Positions 38,907 to 48,475 of a stretch of 64,000 nt of DNA are shown here, piece after piece. This stretch comes from Macrothele yani (taxonomy: Eukaryota; Arthropoda; Arachnida; Araneae; Macrothelidae), in the NCBI GenBank assembly GCA_039090855.1, contig CM076999.1, positions 115,381,072 through 115,445,071 on the forward strand, read 5' to 3'. Numbering within the stretch: position 1 is the first letter of the stretch; every line of letters starts with the position of its first letter. The translations under genes and the position numbers were made by a program. The notes under the pieces are model-generated. The model saw nothing but the letters and a program-made list of their open reading frames with translations, searched no databases and was not told the DNA's origin.

Positions 38907-38908
<2 letters not shown>
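37605..38908 (-). mobile_element. RTE LINE fragment C, 5'-truncated but open
   Basis: Antisense 3' part of an RTE element. The frame from 38860 down to 37622 encodes 412 residues without a stop: MAQPREQAGFRSGYSTIDH, FIDYEKAFDSV, GVRQGDTISP, FADDVVIFA, and the RTE C-terminal region (PVLTYGAETWTLTKRDIQ, LKWQWAGH). It ends in the (CAT)n-type tail at 37605. The 5' truncation abuts (AT)n at 38909. Since it lacks the endonuclease and the start of the RT it cannot act alone. Confidence 0.9.

Positions 38909-38945
<37 letters not shown>
38909..38945. repeat. (AT)n microsatellite between RTE C and RTE D
   Basis: About 18 AT dinucleotides separate antisense fragment C and sense full-length copy D, the same head-to-head layout as fragments A and B. 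Confidence 0.95.
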
Positions 38946-38947
<2 letters not shown>

Positions 38948-39051
38948 GATGTAAGGTCAGGTGATGCGTAACATCACAGCCTCTCCTTGACAAATGTCAA
39001 CCCCGCCTTCTCGTGGTACATCCTGTTCCCACTAAAGGGGCTCTGACGACC
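38946..39051 (+). ncRNA. Possible HDV-like ribozyme remnant at RTE 5' end
   Basis: Seen: GGGATGT (38946-38952) pairs with ACATCCT (39018-39024), with a G.U wobble at the first base; GTCAG (38956-38960) pairs with CTGAC (39043-39047); directly after it GTGATG/CATCAC (38961-38966/38972-38977) forms a hairpin; TCCC/GGGG (39027-39030/39037-39040) forms another between the 3' strands. This is the helix order P1-P2-P3-P3'-P1'-P4-P4'-P2' of HDV-like ribozymes, which are known at the 5' ends of some RTE and R2 elements. Against it: about 40 nt lie between P3' and P1', where known ribozymes have almost none, and P2 is short. Confidence 0.3.
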
Positions 39052-39154
39052 GCCAATAGCGGTATAACTATACCATCGGGATTAGAGGAAATGCTATCCC
39101 ACACTCACCAACCCGCTTGGCCAGCGTGGTGAGTTATGGCCAAACCCCTCCAAA

Positions 39155-42115
39155 ATGACTCCACAACTTAAATCTTGGCCCTCAGTCTCCGGCAGCTGGA
39201 ATGTACCTGGCCAAGGCAGCGGCCAGTGCGACATGAAGGCAGAGGGTGCTAAGAATCCCCGGAGGACCGGACTAGGCTGCCATCTGATGCTGACCTTGGC
39301 TACGTACAACGGACGCTCCCTATCTTCTGATTCAAGGCTTCTTGAATTGGAAGAGGAACTACAAAGGATCAAGTGGGACATCGTCGGGCTAAGTGAGATA
39401 AGGAGAAAAGGAGAAGATCTCATTGAACTGAAAACTGGACATCTCTTCTACTATCGTGGGACAGATACTGGCAGAACTAGTGGTGTTGGATTTATAATAA
39501 ACAAGAAACTGAAGGATAAAGTTGTAGAAGTTGAAAGTTCCTCTGACAGAGCTGCAAGACTCGTTATCCAACTCTCGAGAAGATACCAGGCTCAGATTAT
39601 TCAAACTTATGCACCCACCACAAGTCATCCTGAAGAAGAAATTGAAGAATTTTATGAGGAAATTCGTGATCTAAATAATAAAGGTAAGCAGCACTTGAAG
39701 ATAATTATGGGAGATTTCAATGCAAAAATAGGGCAACGGCAACAGAATGAAACTTCAGTAGGTAAATTCGGTCACGGCAACAGAAACCAGCGTGGAAATA
39801 CTCTCGTAGAGTTTGCAGAGGCAGAAGGGTTTTTCATCTTGAACTCCTTTTTCAAGAAAAAGCCACACAGGAAATGGACATGGAGACATCCAAATGGGAT
39901 GACAAGTGAAATTGATTTTATTATGTGTAACAAAAAATTCGTCATAGAAGACTGCAGTGTGCTAAACAAGTTCAACACAGGCAGTGACCATAGATTGGTG
40001 AGATGTAAGATGCACCTCAACACTAAACTCGAACGTAGCAAGCTCATAAGACAAACAAAATGTATTGACATAACCAACCTTAAAAAACACCATAATACCT
40101 TCAAATTGGAACTGAAGAACAGATTCTCTGCTTTAGAAGGCCTAACATCGGAAGAAGTGGATATTTCTGAAGTTAACAGAAAAGTAACCATAGCTCTTAT
40201 GGAAACAGCAACAAAATTAGCTGGGTCTAAGAACAAATTGCATGTGAACAAATTATCAGGAAAAACCAAAATGTTGATGCAAAAAAGAAGAGAGATGAGG
40301 ACAACTAAAGAAGATGTGACTTCCAAAGTGGAATATATAGAGCTATGCAAGACAGTACGAAAAAGTATCACCGAAGACGTAAGGAAATTCAACTGTGAAC
40401 TAGTAAGGAAAGCAATTGAAAACAACCAAAGCCTAAAGATAGCAAAGGGACATCTCAGTAAGGGAAGAAAACAGATTATGGCACTGAGAAAAGAAGATGG
40501 TTCTATAACAAGAAATAGAGGCGAAATTTTGACAAGAGTGAAAGATTTCTACTCCAAACTATATGAAAGGGATGATACATGTACTCCAGACATCATGAAA
40601 GGTACCAGTACCAGAGTTCTTCCAGTCCTTCCAGCAGAAGTTGCACATGCAATCAAGAACATGAAGCGGGGAAAAGCTCCAGGAGAAGATGGAATTACTG
40701 TAGACATCATACAAGAAGCAAGTGGAGAAATTGAAACAGTACTCGCCCAAATTTTCACTCGATGCCTTAATGAAGGGAAAATTCCTGAGGATTGGAACAA
40801 CGCTACAATGATCTTGCTACATAAAAAAGGTGACATTGAGGATCTCAGGAACTACAGACCTATCAGCCTCCTATCAGTGGTTTATAAAATCTTCACTAAA
40901 GTTCTTTCACACCGCTTTAAGGTGACACTGGACATGGCTCAACCGAGAGAACAAGCTGGATTCAGGAGTGGCTACAGCACAATAGATCATATCCACGTAC
41001 TGAGAGAACTAATTGAAAGAGCGAGGGAATATGAACTTCCATTGTGCATGGCTTTTATCGATTATGAAAAAGCCTTTGATTCGGTGAAACCATCAGCAGT
41101 TGCAATGGCTCTGAAATCCTGCGGTATTGAAGATGCATACATTAATATTATTAATAACATCTATGAAAATGCAAGTGCAAAGATTCGGCTGTTTGAAAAT
41201 ACAACACACATAAAAATTGGAAAAGGAGTGAGACAAGGTGACACCATATCTCCGAAGCTCTTTAATGCCACATTGGAAAATGTCTTTCAATCACTGAACT
41301 GGGAAAACAAAGGGATAAAGATTAATGGAGATTATCTAACCCACCTTCGTTTTGCTGATGACATAGTCATTTTTGCAACTACCCCATCAGAGCTGCAGAG
41401 TATGATCCAGGAACTTGCTGACAAGAGTAAAGAAGTGGGATTAAAAATGAACTTTCAGAAGACAAAAGTGATGTACAATGCTTTTACAAGAAATGAAGAT
41501 TTATCGATTGATGGAGAAAAGCTGGAGATAACAGACACGTACGTTTATCTTGGACAGCAGATATCAAGTGAGGGTCACATTGGTGAAGAAATTAATCGGC
41601 GTACAAAACTTGCCTGGAGAGCTTTTGGAAGAAACAGCATAATTTTCAAGAGCAATATGCCATTATGTCTTAAAAGAAAAGTGTTTGATCAATGCATCCT
41701 TCCAGTGCTTACGTATGGTGCAGAGACGTGGACCTTAGCTAAAAGAGACATACAAAGGCTGCAGACAACTCAAAGAAGCATGGAGAGGTGCATGCTTGGT
41801 GTAACCAGGAGAGATAAGAAGAGGAACACGTGGATCCGAAAAATGACAAGAGTGGAAGACATCATGATCAGAGTTAAATCCCTGAAATGGCAATGGGCTG
41901 GACATACTGCCAGAAGAACAGACCATCGATGGACAGCCGAAATTTTAGATTGGATTCCAAGGGACAGGAAAAGACCCAGAAGAAGACCACATGGAAGATG
42001 GGTGGATGAAATTCGAAAGTATGCGGGAGTGACATGGAGGAGACTGGCACAAGACAGACCGTTGTGGAGGAAACTTGGGGAGACCTTCGTCCAGCAGTGG
42101 ATTGATAATGGTTGA
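39155..42115 (+). CDS. RTE polyprotein: APE endonuclease + reverse transcriptase, intact
   Basis: 986 residues. The APE-type endonuclease occupies about residues 46-285, with LATYNGRSL, the GLSEIRRKGE catalytic Glu81, IIMGDFNAKIG, SEIDFIMCNKK and TGSDHRLVR. The RT follows (about 495-770): GEDGITVDII, ILLHKKGDIEDLRNYRPIS, motif A FIDYEKAFDSV, motif B GVRQGDTISPKLFNATLE, and the active site FADD at 733-736. The C-terminal region (LTYGAETWTLAKRDIQ, KSLKWQWAGH) is typical of arthropod RTE ORFs. It should nick target DNA and copy its own RNA by target-primed reverse transcription. No stop or frameshift is present, so this copy could be active or very recent. The ATG at 39155 is the first in frame; a start closer to the APE domain is possible. 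Confidence 0.93.
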   Translation: MTPQLKSWPSVSGSWNVPGQGSGQCDMKAEGAKNPRRTGLGCHLMLTLATYNGRSLSSDSRLLELEEELQRIKWDIVGLSEIRRKGEDLIELKTGHLFYYRGTDTGRTSGVGFIINKKLKDKVVEVESSSDRAARLVIQLSRRYQAQIIQTYAPTTSHPEEEIEEFYEEIRDLNNKGKQHLKIIMGDFNAKIGQRQQNETSVGKFGHGNRNQRGNTLVEFAEAEGFFILNSFFKKKPHRKWTWRHPNGMTSEIDFIMCNKKFVIEDCSVLNKFNTGSDHRLVRCKMHLNTKLERSKLIRQTKCIDITNLKKHHNTFKLELKNRFSALEGLTSEEVDISEVNRKVTIALMETATKLAGSKNKLHVNKLSGKTKMLMQKRREMRTTKEDVTSKVEYIELCKTVRKSITEDVRKFNCELVRKAIENNQSLKIAKGHLSKGRKQIMALRKEDGSITRNRGEILTRVKDFYSKLYERDDTCTPDIMKGTSTRVLPVLPAEVAHAIKNMKRGKAPGEDGITVDIIQEASGEIETVLAQIFTRCLNEGKIPEDWNNATMILLHKKGDIEDLRNYRPISLLSVVYKIFTKVLSHRFKVTLDMAQPREQAGFRSGYSTIDHIHVLRELIERAREYELPLCMAFIDYEKAFDSVKPSAVAMALKSCGIEDAYINIINNIYENASAKIRLFENTTHIKIGKGVRQGDTISPKLFNATLENVFQSLNWENKGIKINGDYLTHLRFADDIVIFATTPSELQSMIQELADKSKEVGLKMNFQKTKVMYNAFTRNEDLSIDGEKLEITDTYVYLGQQISSEGHIGEEINRRTKLAWRAFGRNSIIFKSNMPLCLKRKVFDQCILPVLTYGAETWTLAKRDIQRLQTTQRSMERCMLGVTRRDKKRNTWIRKMTRVEDIMIRVKSLKWQWAGHTARRTDHRWTAEILDWIPRDRKRPRRRPHGRWVDEIRKYAGVTWRRLAQDRPLWRKLGETFVQQWIDNG

Positions 42116-42129
42116 CAATGATGATGATG

Positions 42130-42143
42130 ATATATATATATAT
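42130..42143. repeat. Short (AT)n tract after RTE D
   Basis: AT repeats directly follow the GATGATGAT tail of RTE D and precede the remains of the second Naiad-like element. Confidence 0.85.
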
Positions 42144-42220
42144 CGTTGTTTATTAAAAAAAGTTTGAAAATTCTAATTTTTCTATTCCTACTTATCTGCC
42201 AGATTTTGATATTTGCTCGT

Positions 42221-43701
42221 TGTCGGGACACCAGATGAACGACCTGCATACCTATGCATGAGGCCAATATAAGAAATGCTATACATCCCATATTTTGCAA
42301 AATTACAAACTATATTTATGTGATAACTTGCGCAAAACAAGGGGATTCAGTCATGTGGGACAGTCTAGTAACCCGTTGAACATACGACTGAATGGACATA
42401 GATCAAATATAAAAACTTTCGGGGATCTTTCGGATATCGAGCTTGCTCATTTTCAAAATTATAAATTCAGTGATATTACAGTCATAATCTTGTGCATAGA
42501 AGCTAATCTAGAAATGAGACTTAGAATTGAGACTTGCTACATGTTACATTTTCATACAATTTACCCATTGGGCCTTAACAACATGTTTAATGGTACGCGA
42601 TTTACTACAGTACTTTCAAACTCAATCATTTACGGTTATTTCAAATACAAACCGTTTTGTAATGCAAAGAATCGATCACCCAGAGGACGTAGAGGAAATG
42701 TGTCATCTCAGTCTGGTTTTATGAATTCTGATAGCGTTCTCACACTTATGGATGCACAAAAATGTAACATTGTCATATTTTGTACTACACAGATATTTGC
42801 TATTAATCTCCGAAAGCTTAGGGCGCTATATAAAATACATCAAAAATATGAATATAAGAATTTGCAAATCAAACATCTAGTCACTGATCTTATTAAATTC
42901 AGATTAGCATATCAACTAAATCAAGTTAAATCTGACTATACCAAAAAAAGTTACTGCGTAATTAGATTTGTAAATAAATCTTGCGATAACATCAAGATCA
43001 ACAAAACTATTTTTTAAAACAGAATGACCTTTTTCCTCTGAGAAAGGAGATTACAATTAATACATGTAATAGATATGATAGCAAAAGGTTTTCAACTACC
43101 GAGAAATGGCGGGAAAGTGTCATGACCTCTGGGACATTAGAAATGAACTATGTACAGTATATGTTTTCAGGAACAATTTAAACCGTTTGTTGATAACAAC
43201 TTCACACATATACTCACTTGTGATTTGAATATTATACATCAACCAACTTTAAGAGACGTCATGAGTAAAGGTACAAAGTTTAGGATTCCACCAGCGTATA
43301 ATTTAAGAACTTGTTTAGATACATTTAAATCTGATTTGATCCAGTTTGCATTAAAACTTGCAAACCAATTTCACCTCCCTTTATGATTTATGATGTGGAT
43401 TTGACATATTTTTGAGGATTTCAGATGTCAATTGCAAAATTTGTCCACTTTTGACCTGCCAAAAAAGAAGTATGATTGGAAAGAAATATCTACCGGTATA
43501 GTTGATTTGAAGAAGAAATGTACTGTTACTCCAGTGTATAAAGTAAACAAAAAATTACATCTAGAAATCCTTGACAAAGAACTTAATACAGGCTTTGCAT
43601 ATAAAATAACAAATCAAAATAAATCTGTAATTATTAACAAGATTTTAGCCTGGAAAAAGAGATTTAACCTGGGAAGCATCCCTTTGAGATTACCATTCAT
43701 A
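42221..43701 (+). pseudogene. Naiad B left part: Cys knuckle, GIY-YIG endonuclease, linker
   Basis: In the frame leading into the endonuclease, 42221-42247 reads C-R-D-T-R-[TGA]-T-T-C, which aligns with U-N-D-K-R-C-L-T-C of the array Naiad. Then FCKITNYIYVITC (about 42293-42331), a frameshift, HVGQSSNPLNIRLNGHRS with the conserved Arg and His, and RLRIETCYMLHFHTIYPLGLNN, matching the endonuclease Glu region. Later open segments (43150-43386, 43432-43746) match the linker and early RT at low similarity. Several frameshifts make this a pseudogene. Confidence 0.82.
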
Positions 43702-43703
43702 TA

Positions 43704-45034
43704 CACAGTGCGTCAAAGAATTTTTAAGACTGGGTCTGTAAAATGAAATAGAAACAAGAAATTATAATTTGTTTTGGTTTGTTATTCAAAGTAAGTCCCT
43801 CCGGCTTCAATACACTTGTTACAGCGATTTAATAATGATTCGAATGCCTGTTCCAGTTCACTTTGTGGAATCGCCTCCAAAGCACGCGTCGAAGCTGTTT
43901 GTATGGTCGAAATATCATCAAAATAACACCCTTTTAACGTCATTTTAAGTTTTGGGAACAAAGAAAACTCGCAGGGTGCTAAATCAGGCGAATACGGTGG
44001 ATGATTCAACACACAGACATTATTTTTCGCCAAAAATCTACGAACAAGAAGTGAGGTGTGACTGGGTGCATTATCGTGCCACAAACACGAACTGTTTTCA
44101 TCTCGATATTCTGAACGAATGCGGCGAATTCTGGCCATCAAACGCCTCAAAACATTTAAATAAAACTCACCAGCAATTGTTTGTCCACTTGGAACAAATT
44201 CTTTGCGGATAATACTTTTACTATCGAAGAATGTAATGAGCATTGTTTTGATTTTCGATGGAACTTTTCTTGTTTTTTTTTTTTTTTTGGCTTGTGGCGA
44301 GTTTTTTGACTTCCATTCCGCACTTTGTCGCTTTGTTTTAGAATCATATTGAAAACACCATGTTTCATCACCAGTAACAATCGATTTTAAGAAGTTTGGA
44401 TCATTTTCAGCGGCTGAAATGATGTCTCTGCAATGTGCACTTCTGCTTGATTTTTGTTCATTGGTTAACGTGGTTAACGTGTGTGGAACAAATTTAGCAC
44501 AGACTTTTGTTTTGCCCAAATTTTGATGCAGGATGGTTCGAATCGTTTATTTATTGATGTTTAGAGACTCTTCCATCATTCTTAGTGACGCACATCGATT
44601 GTTTTCCACGAAATCACGCACTTATTTAATAATCTCAGGTGTCCTAGATGAACTTGGTCTTCCGGTATGCTTATCATCTTCTAGCGTATCTCTTTCGTCC
44701 AAAAAACGTTTGTGCCACAGGAAAACATTTGATCTACTTAAACAAAACTCACCGTAAACTTGTTTCATCATTTGGTACGTTTCCGAGGCACTTTTACCAA
44801 GTTTTGTGTTAAATTTCATAACACCCCTTTGTTCCACTTTAATAATTCAACATGAACATAATTTTACTTCTCTAATGAACGCCCGTTTCGTTTGAGTTAC
44901 TTTAACAACTGCGGAGTACTTTTGGCAGAAAGCAAGCAGATGGTCACGGTTTACAACGCATTCGCGATTACACTGGTGGCGCCACCGTAGGCTGAAATCT
45001 AGGGCCAGTATTAAAAATTCTTTGACGCACTGTG
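43704..45034 (-). mobile_element. mariner DNA transposon (1.33 kb), inactive
   Basis: Terminal inverted repeats start CACAGTGCGTCAAAGAATTT at 43704 and, reversed, at 45034, with TA target duplications at 43702-43703 and 45035-45036. It interrupts the RT of Naiad B. Transposase fragments are on the minus strand. Confidence 0.93.
43782..44837 (-). pseudogene. mariner transposase, broken, third catalytic residue Glu
   Basis: The N-terminal helix-turn-helix region (from 44837: SASETYQMMKQVYGE, FLWHKRFLDERDTLEDD, TGRPSSS) and the catalytic region (from 44519) are separated by a frameshift and a stop. The catalytic region has SIVTGDETW (first Asp), HDNAPSHTS (second Asp) and YSPDLAPCEFSLFPKLK. The third acidic residue is Glu where mariners have Asp, with 34 residues between. 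A lysine run (AKKKKKTR) reflects an expanded T-tract at 44272-44288. Resembles irritans-type mariners; family assignment is by motif only. Confidence 0.88.
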
Positions 45035-45036
45035 TA

Positions 45037-45969
45037 TGTTATACCGAAGTTACATAAAAATTCTATAAAATTTCGTTTTATCACTAGTGCTCATAGATGT
45101 TATGGGCACAAAGGTGGAGGAATGTTTGAGGGTTTACTGAAAAGGATTTTGAATACCTACAAAAACACCTGTCTCCTTAAGGATAATACAGCTGTTTTGG
45201 AATTCGTTGCAAGGAATGAAAATTAAATTCAGAACACCGATACATTTGACTTTAGAAATGTATTCACCTCTACCTCTATTGATGATATCAAGAACGTCTG
45301 TCACAAACATCACATGAAAACACAGTTGAACATCAACAGACAATTTTGGAACTACTTGGTGGATTTTTGTACTGGACAGAATTTTATTGCTATGGGAACA
45401 AATATTTTCCTGCAAGGTATGGGTATTCCGATGGGCAGTGTATTTCTTAGTACACTGGCGAATATTTATCTTCTCCACCATGAAGAAAGAGTGGATGAAC
45501 ACTTGGAACTTGCTGCGGGACATATCTACAAATATGTAGACGACATATTAGTCATCAATGTACCAAGTTTCCAGAGAGTCGCTGAAAATATCTATCCTAA
45601 GGAGTTGGTTCTGGAAAAGACTAATACTGATTTCAACATCTTACATTTTCTTGATATTGAATTTAAATATAGCAATACTGACAATATCTTAATCAGTATT
45701 TGCGATAAAAAAAGGAATTTTGATTTTGACACTTTCATGTACATTCATTGGACCTCAAATGTGTCGGTATCATTACAAGGAAACATTATGATAAACCAAA
45801 TTCGCAGAATTCGCAATCATTCTTCTGCATTAAAAATAAAATTTTGAGAAACTTTTTTTATATCTTGGTTTGTAATCAATATCTGATTAGGTTTGTTATT
45901 CGTTACTTTTCTCAACTAGTTGCTCGACTGGGCACTAGATTTAACATTGATGAAATTACTAATATATGA
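45037..45969 (+). pseudogene. Naiad B right part: reverse transcriptase
   Basis: Begins with VIPKLHKNSIKFRFI (RT motif 2, matching KFHKDPVKFRFI of the array Naiad) immediately after the mariner. Then, in a shifted frame (45314-45847), LQGMGIPMGSVFLSTLANIYL, IYKYVDDILVIN with the YVDD active site, LHFLDIEFK and KKRNFDFDTFMYIHWTSN. A final frameshift precedes the C-terminal tail, which ends near 45969. Confidence 0.85.
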
Positions 45970-46532
45970 CCTTACAATCTTAAAGAATAGGAAATACCAG
46001 TCTGTTTAATTGGTCACTTACAGCAAGGTTACTAACCAAAATATAGCTTACACTAGTACACTTTTAATAATCTATATCCGTGACCACATACATGATCTTT
46101 GGCCCAGCGAGCTTATCTCTTGATCTCGGGTTGTTCTGATAGCAACTGTTCTTGAATGTTCTAGACTTTTAGTCGTTTCTTTTCGGTTTGTGTTTGCGTA
46201 GATGCCGACCAGCCAGCATCTCGTTGCAGAGAATTATGGGATCACGACCCTGGATTAGAAGTGATGGCGTCGCTGTAATGTGTGGGAACTCGTTGTTTGC
46301 TGTTGTTACCAAAAGAGTATTATCATCTCCAAAAAGGACTCTTGGTGGACTATAAACTATTTTGTGTTAAGTACCAAATGGATAACAATTCAAGGTAAGA
46401 CTGTTTAAAACAGACTAAATAGAAAACGAAAATATGCAATAACTAAAACTGCGGAGTCGTTGTTGATTAATAACTCATTCATTGAGCTAAGCGAGCCCGA
46501 AGGCCGAGCGGAGCTCACGTTACGAGATTCGA
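45970..46532. other. Unassigned region after Naiad B
   Basis: No recognisable gene or repeat. An ATG with a good context followed by a splice-donor-like AAGGTAAGA lies at about 46378-46401 and could be a very short first coding exon, but nothing downstream supports it. Confidence 0.4.
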
Positions 46533-46664
46533 GACAATTAGTTGTTCGGGCATAGATACGAGACGACACATCCGATCACAGCGATTTTTTGCATGCGATT
46601 GGACATCGTCCATGGTCAGGTTTTGACGTCTTCCGATTCCCCAAATTCCTTGTCATTGAGGAAT
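46533..46664. repeat. 132-bp repeat, outer copy
   Basis: Direct repeat of 46869-47000, clearly diverged; both begin GACAATTAGTTGTTCGGGCA and end GTCATTGAGGAAT. The second copy lies inside the MITE, so this is probably the core of an older, decayed MITE copy. Confidence 0.85.
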
Positions 46665-46796
46665 AATCGTACAAAAACTTGCATTTTTAGGCGTTTTCCG
46701 GTTTTTGAGAAGGTGTCGTTTGTTATTTATCTCCTCTAAAGATCTCCAGCCGATCGCGGTGACACTTGCCACAGAGAAAAGAAGGACTTGGTGAGT

Positions 46797-47090
46797 GACA
46801 TGGGGTTGGTATCATGGTGATTGGTATAAAAATAATGACCATTAAAAAACTCTCTGTACAAGACTCGGGACAATTAGTTGTTCGGGCAAAGCTACGACAT
46901 GACACAACCGATCACCGTGATTTTGGGCATGCGACTGGACGTCGCTCATGGTCAGGTTTTGATGCTTTCCGATTCCCTAAATTCCGTGTCATTGAGGAAT
47001 TTCAATGAAAATTATTAAAATTGGTTCGTTTTTTAATGGTCATTATTCTCTATAGGACACGACCAATCACCATGATACCAACCCCATGTC
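46797..47090. mobile_element. MITE-like element with inverted termini (294 bp)
   Basis: The left end GACATGGGGTTGGTATCATG is repeated inverted at the right end (47062-47090), and a second inverted block (ATGACCATTAAAAAAC) lies further in (46835-46850 and about 47028-47045). The core is the 132-bp repeat 46869-47000. No coding capacity and no clear target duplication. The superfamily was not identified. Confidence 0.75.
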
Positions 47091-48042
47091 CCTAATTATT
47101 GATGTTTTCAATTAAAAAAACACGCGCGGACATTCCGTTACATTTCTTTACTTTCGAAGTCGCAATTTTTCCCGACGCAATTTGCTCGAGTTTTTTTAGT
47201 TCTTTTGCCGTCAATTTGAAATTCTTTTGGTTCAAACTGATAAAAAAAGAAGCGAAGCACATTGAGGACACAAGAAAAATGTTAGAATTGGCACCGGTAA
47301 GCCTTTTTTTTTTTTTTTACTTTTGCTTCTTTTCTAACTGTAACTGCTAAAATCGCAGTCGAGGCCAGCAATATGGCGTGAATGACGTTGCTTGTCGGTT
47401 CGGTGAGTCTTGATGAAAAAACGTGGTTCTCGATCTGAGTGTGTCTTTCCGCTTTGTTTACATGCAACCTTATCACAACCAACGTGAAGGCGTGAGGGAA
47501 AGTAGTTCATGATAAATTTTAGGCATTTCATTTTTAGAAAGTTTCGTACTTTTGTTCTGGAAGTCATAAATTATACGCGTTCGTTTTTTAGAATTTGTTA
47601 TATTTGACGCCTTAACGAGCTTAGAATTTGCAATAACTTCGCTCAAAATTTGCCAACAGTACCCGGGTGATCGGTTACCGTTGGCGGCTTGTCCTTGTTC
47701 TGTATTTAGTACTATCAGTGAACTTACATTAGCGTTTTAGTAGCCGTGTGATTATTCAAGAATAAATAACGATAAATTATTTCAATAGTCTGTCGATTAT
47801 GAACTTAGTTACCGTTGCAAATCATTTCTTAGTTTTAACGTAAGTTCTTATTTAGTACACATGGTACTCATTATTGGAACTCGAAATACACAAAACTTAA
47901 CTTACACCATCACTTTGCGCGACTTATAAAACACTGTCAGTAAGTCTTTATGTGTTGGACTTTCCGTTGACGTACAAAAAGCCACATTCACCAACTTGGT
48001 GTTTTCCTGAAGAGTACAGGTTGGTTTCTATTATTTGTTGAT
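47091..48042. other. Unassigned region
   Basis: No known domain. One open stretch (47099-47298) ends in KEAKHIEDTRKMLELAP followed by a GTAAGC donor-like site at about 47297; it could be an exon of a host gene but is unsupported. Confidence 0.4.
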
Positions 48043-48055
48043 ATTTCACTTGTTC

Positions 48056-48269
48056 TTTTTTTTATTAGAGGTTTAACGACCACCGTGAGCAACTCAATGG
48101 GCTATAAGCAGTCGCCCGTCCCTAATTTAGGGTCACTGGTCCAGGGAAGGGAGAGAGCCAGTGCCGTAAGACAAACACAACATCCATGCCACACAGGGAT
48201 TCGAACCCGGACTCCTCTCGGACGAGTGATCATAGGCCATCGCTTAGACCACTGCGCCACCGGGGCGGC
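48056..48269 (-). mobile_element. tRNA-derived SINE with 13-bp target duplication
   Basis: Minus strand: tRNA-like head at 48266-48190 with box A (GTGGCGCAGTGGTCTAAGC) and box B (GGTTCGAATCC), a body, and a short A-rich tail at 48063-48056. It is flanked by perfect copies of ATTTCACTTGTTC at 48043-48055 and 48270-48282. The head is Leu/Ser-like in its long variable region. It would be transcribed by Pol III and mobilised by a LINE. Confidence 0.92.
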
Positions 48270-48318
48270 ATTTCACTTGTTCACTGTACCATTCTGATAT
48301 ACGTGTTGATATTCTAAA

Positions 48319-48475
48319 GAACCAGAAGAAGACCACATGGGAGATGGGGGGATGAAATTCGAAAATATGCGGGAGTGACATGGAGGAGACTGGCACAAGA
48401 CAGACCGTTGTGGAGGAAACTTGGGGAGACCTTCGTCCAGCAGTGGTTTGATAATGGTTGACAATGATGATGATG
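48319..48475 (+). mobile_element. RTE LINE, short 3' fragment
   Basis: Encodes only the last residues of the RTE ORF plus the TGACAATGATGATGAT tail. Flanked by ATTCTAAA at 48311-48318 and 48476-48483, so it is a severely 5'-truncated insertion. Confidence 0.9.

Larger units (their letters stand above)
38946..42129 (+). mobile_element. Full-length RTE-clade LINE (copy D)
   Basis: About 3.2 kb: a 209-bp 5' untranslated region rich in foldbacks, one intact ORF (39155-42115) and a very short 3' end of TGACAATG followed by ATG/GATGAT repeats. A single APE-RT ORF and a simple-repeat 3' tail are features of the RTE clade. Both ends abut AT repeats (38909-38945 and 42130-42143), so no target duplication can be read. 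Confidence 0.93.
42182..45969 (+). mobile_element. Second, decayed Naiad-like Penelope element (Naiad B), split by a mariner
   Basis: Same domain order as the array Naiad but strongly diverged and broken by frameshifts. The left part holds the Cys knuckle (42221-42247), a GIY-YIG region and linker; the right part (from 45037) holds the RT. A mariner (43704-45034) sits between RT motifs. The true ends were not identified. Confidence 0.85.

Noticed and set aside
45965..46030. AUGA followed 12 nt later by AAAG after the Naiad B ORF, resembling a SECIS
   Set aside because: No helix II or 3' GA partner could be paired; the AUGA overlaps the stop codon. Not convincing.
48190..48266. tRNA-Leu/Ser gene on the minus strand
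   Set aside because: Followed by a body and A-rich tail and enclosed by a perfect 13-bp target duplication, so it is a SINE head.
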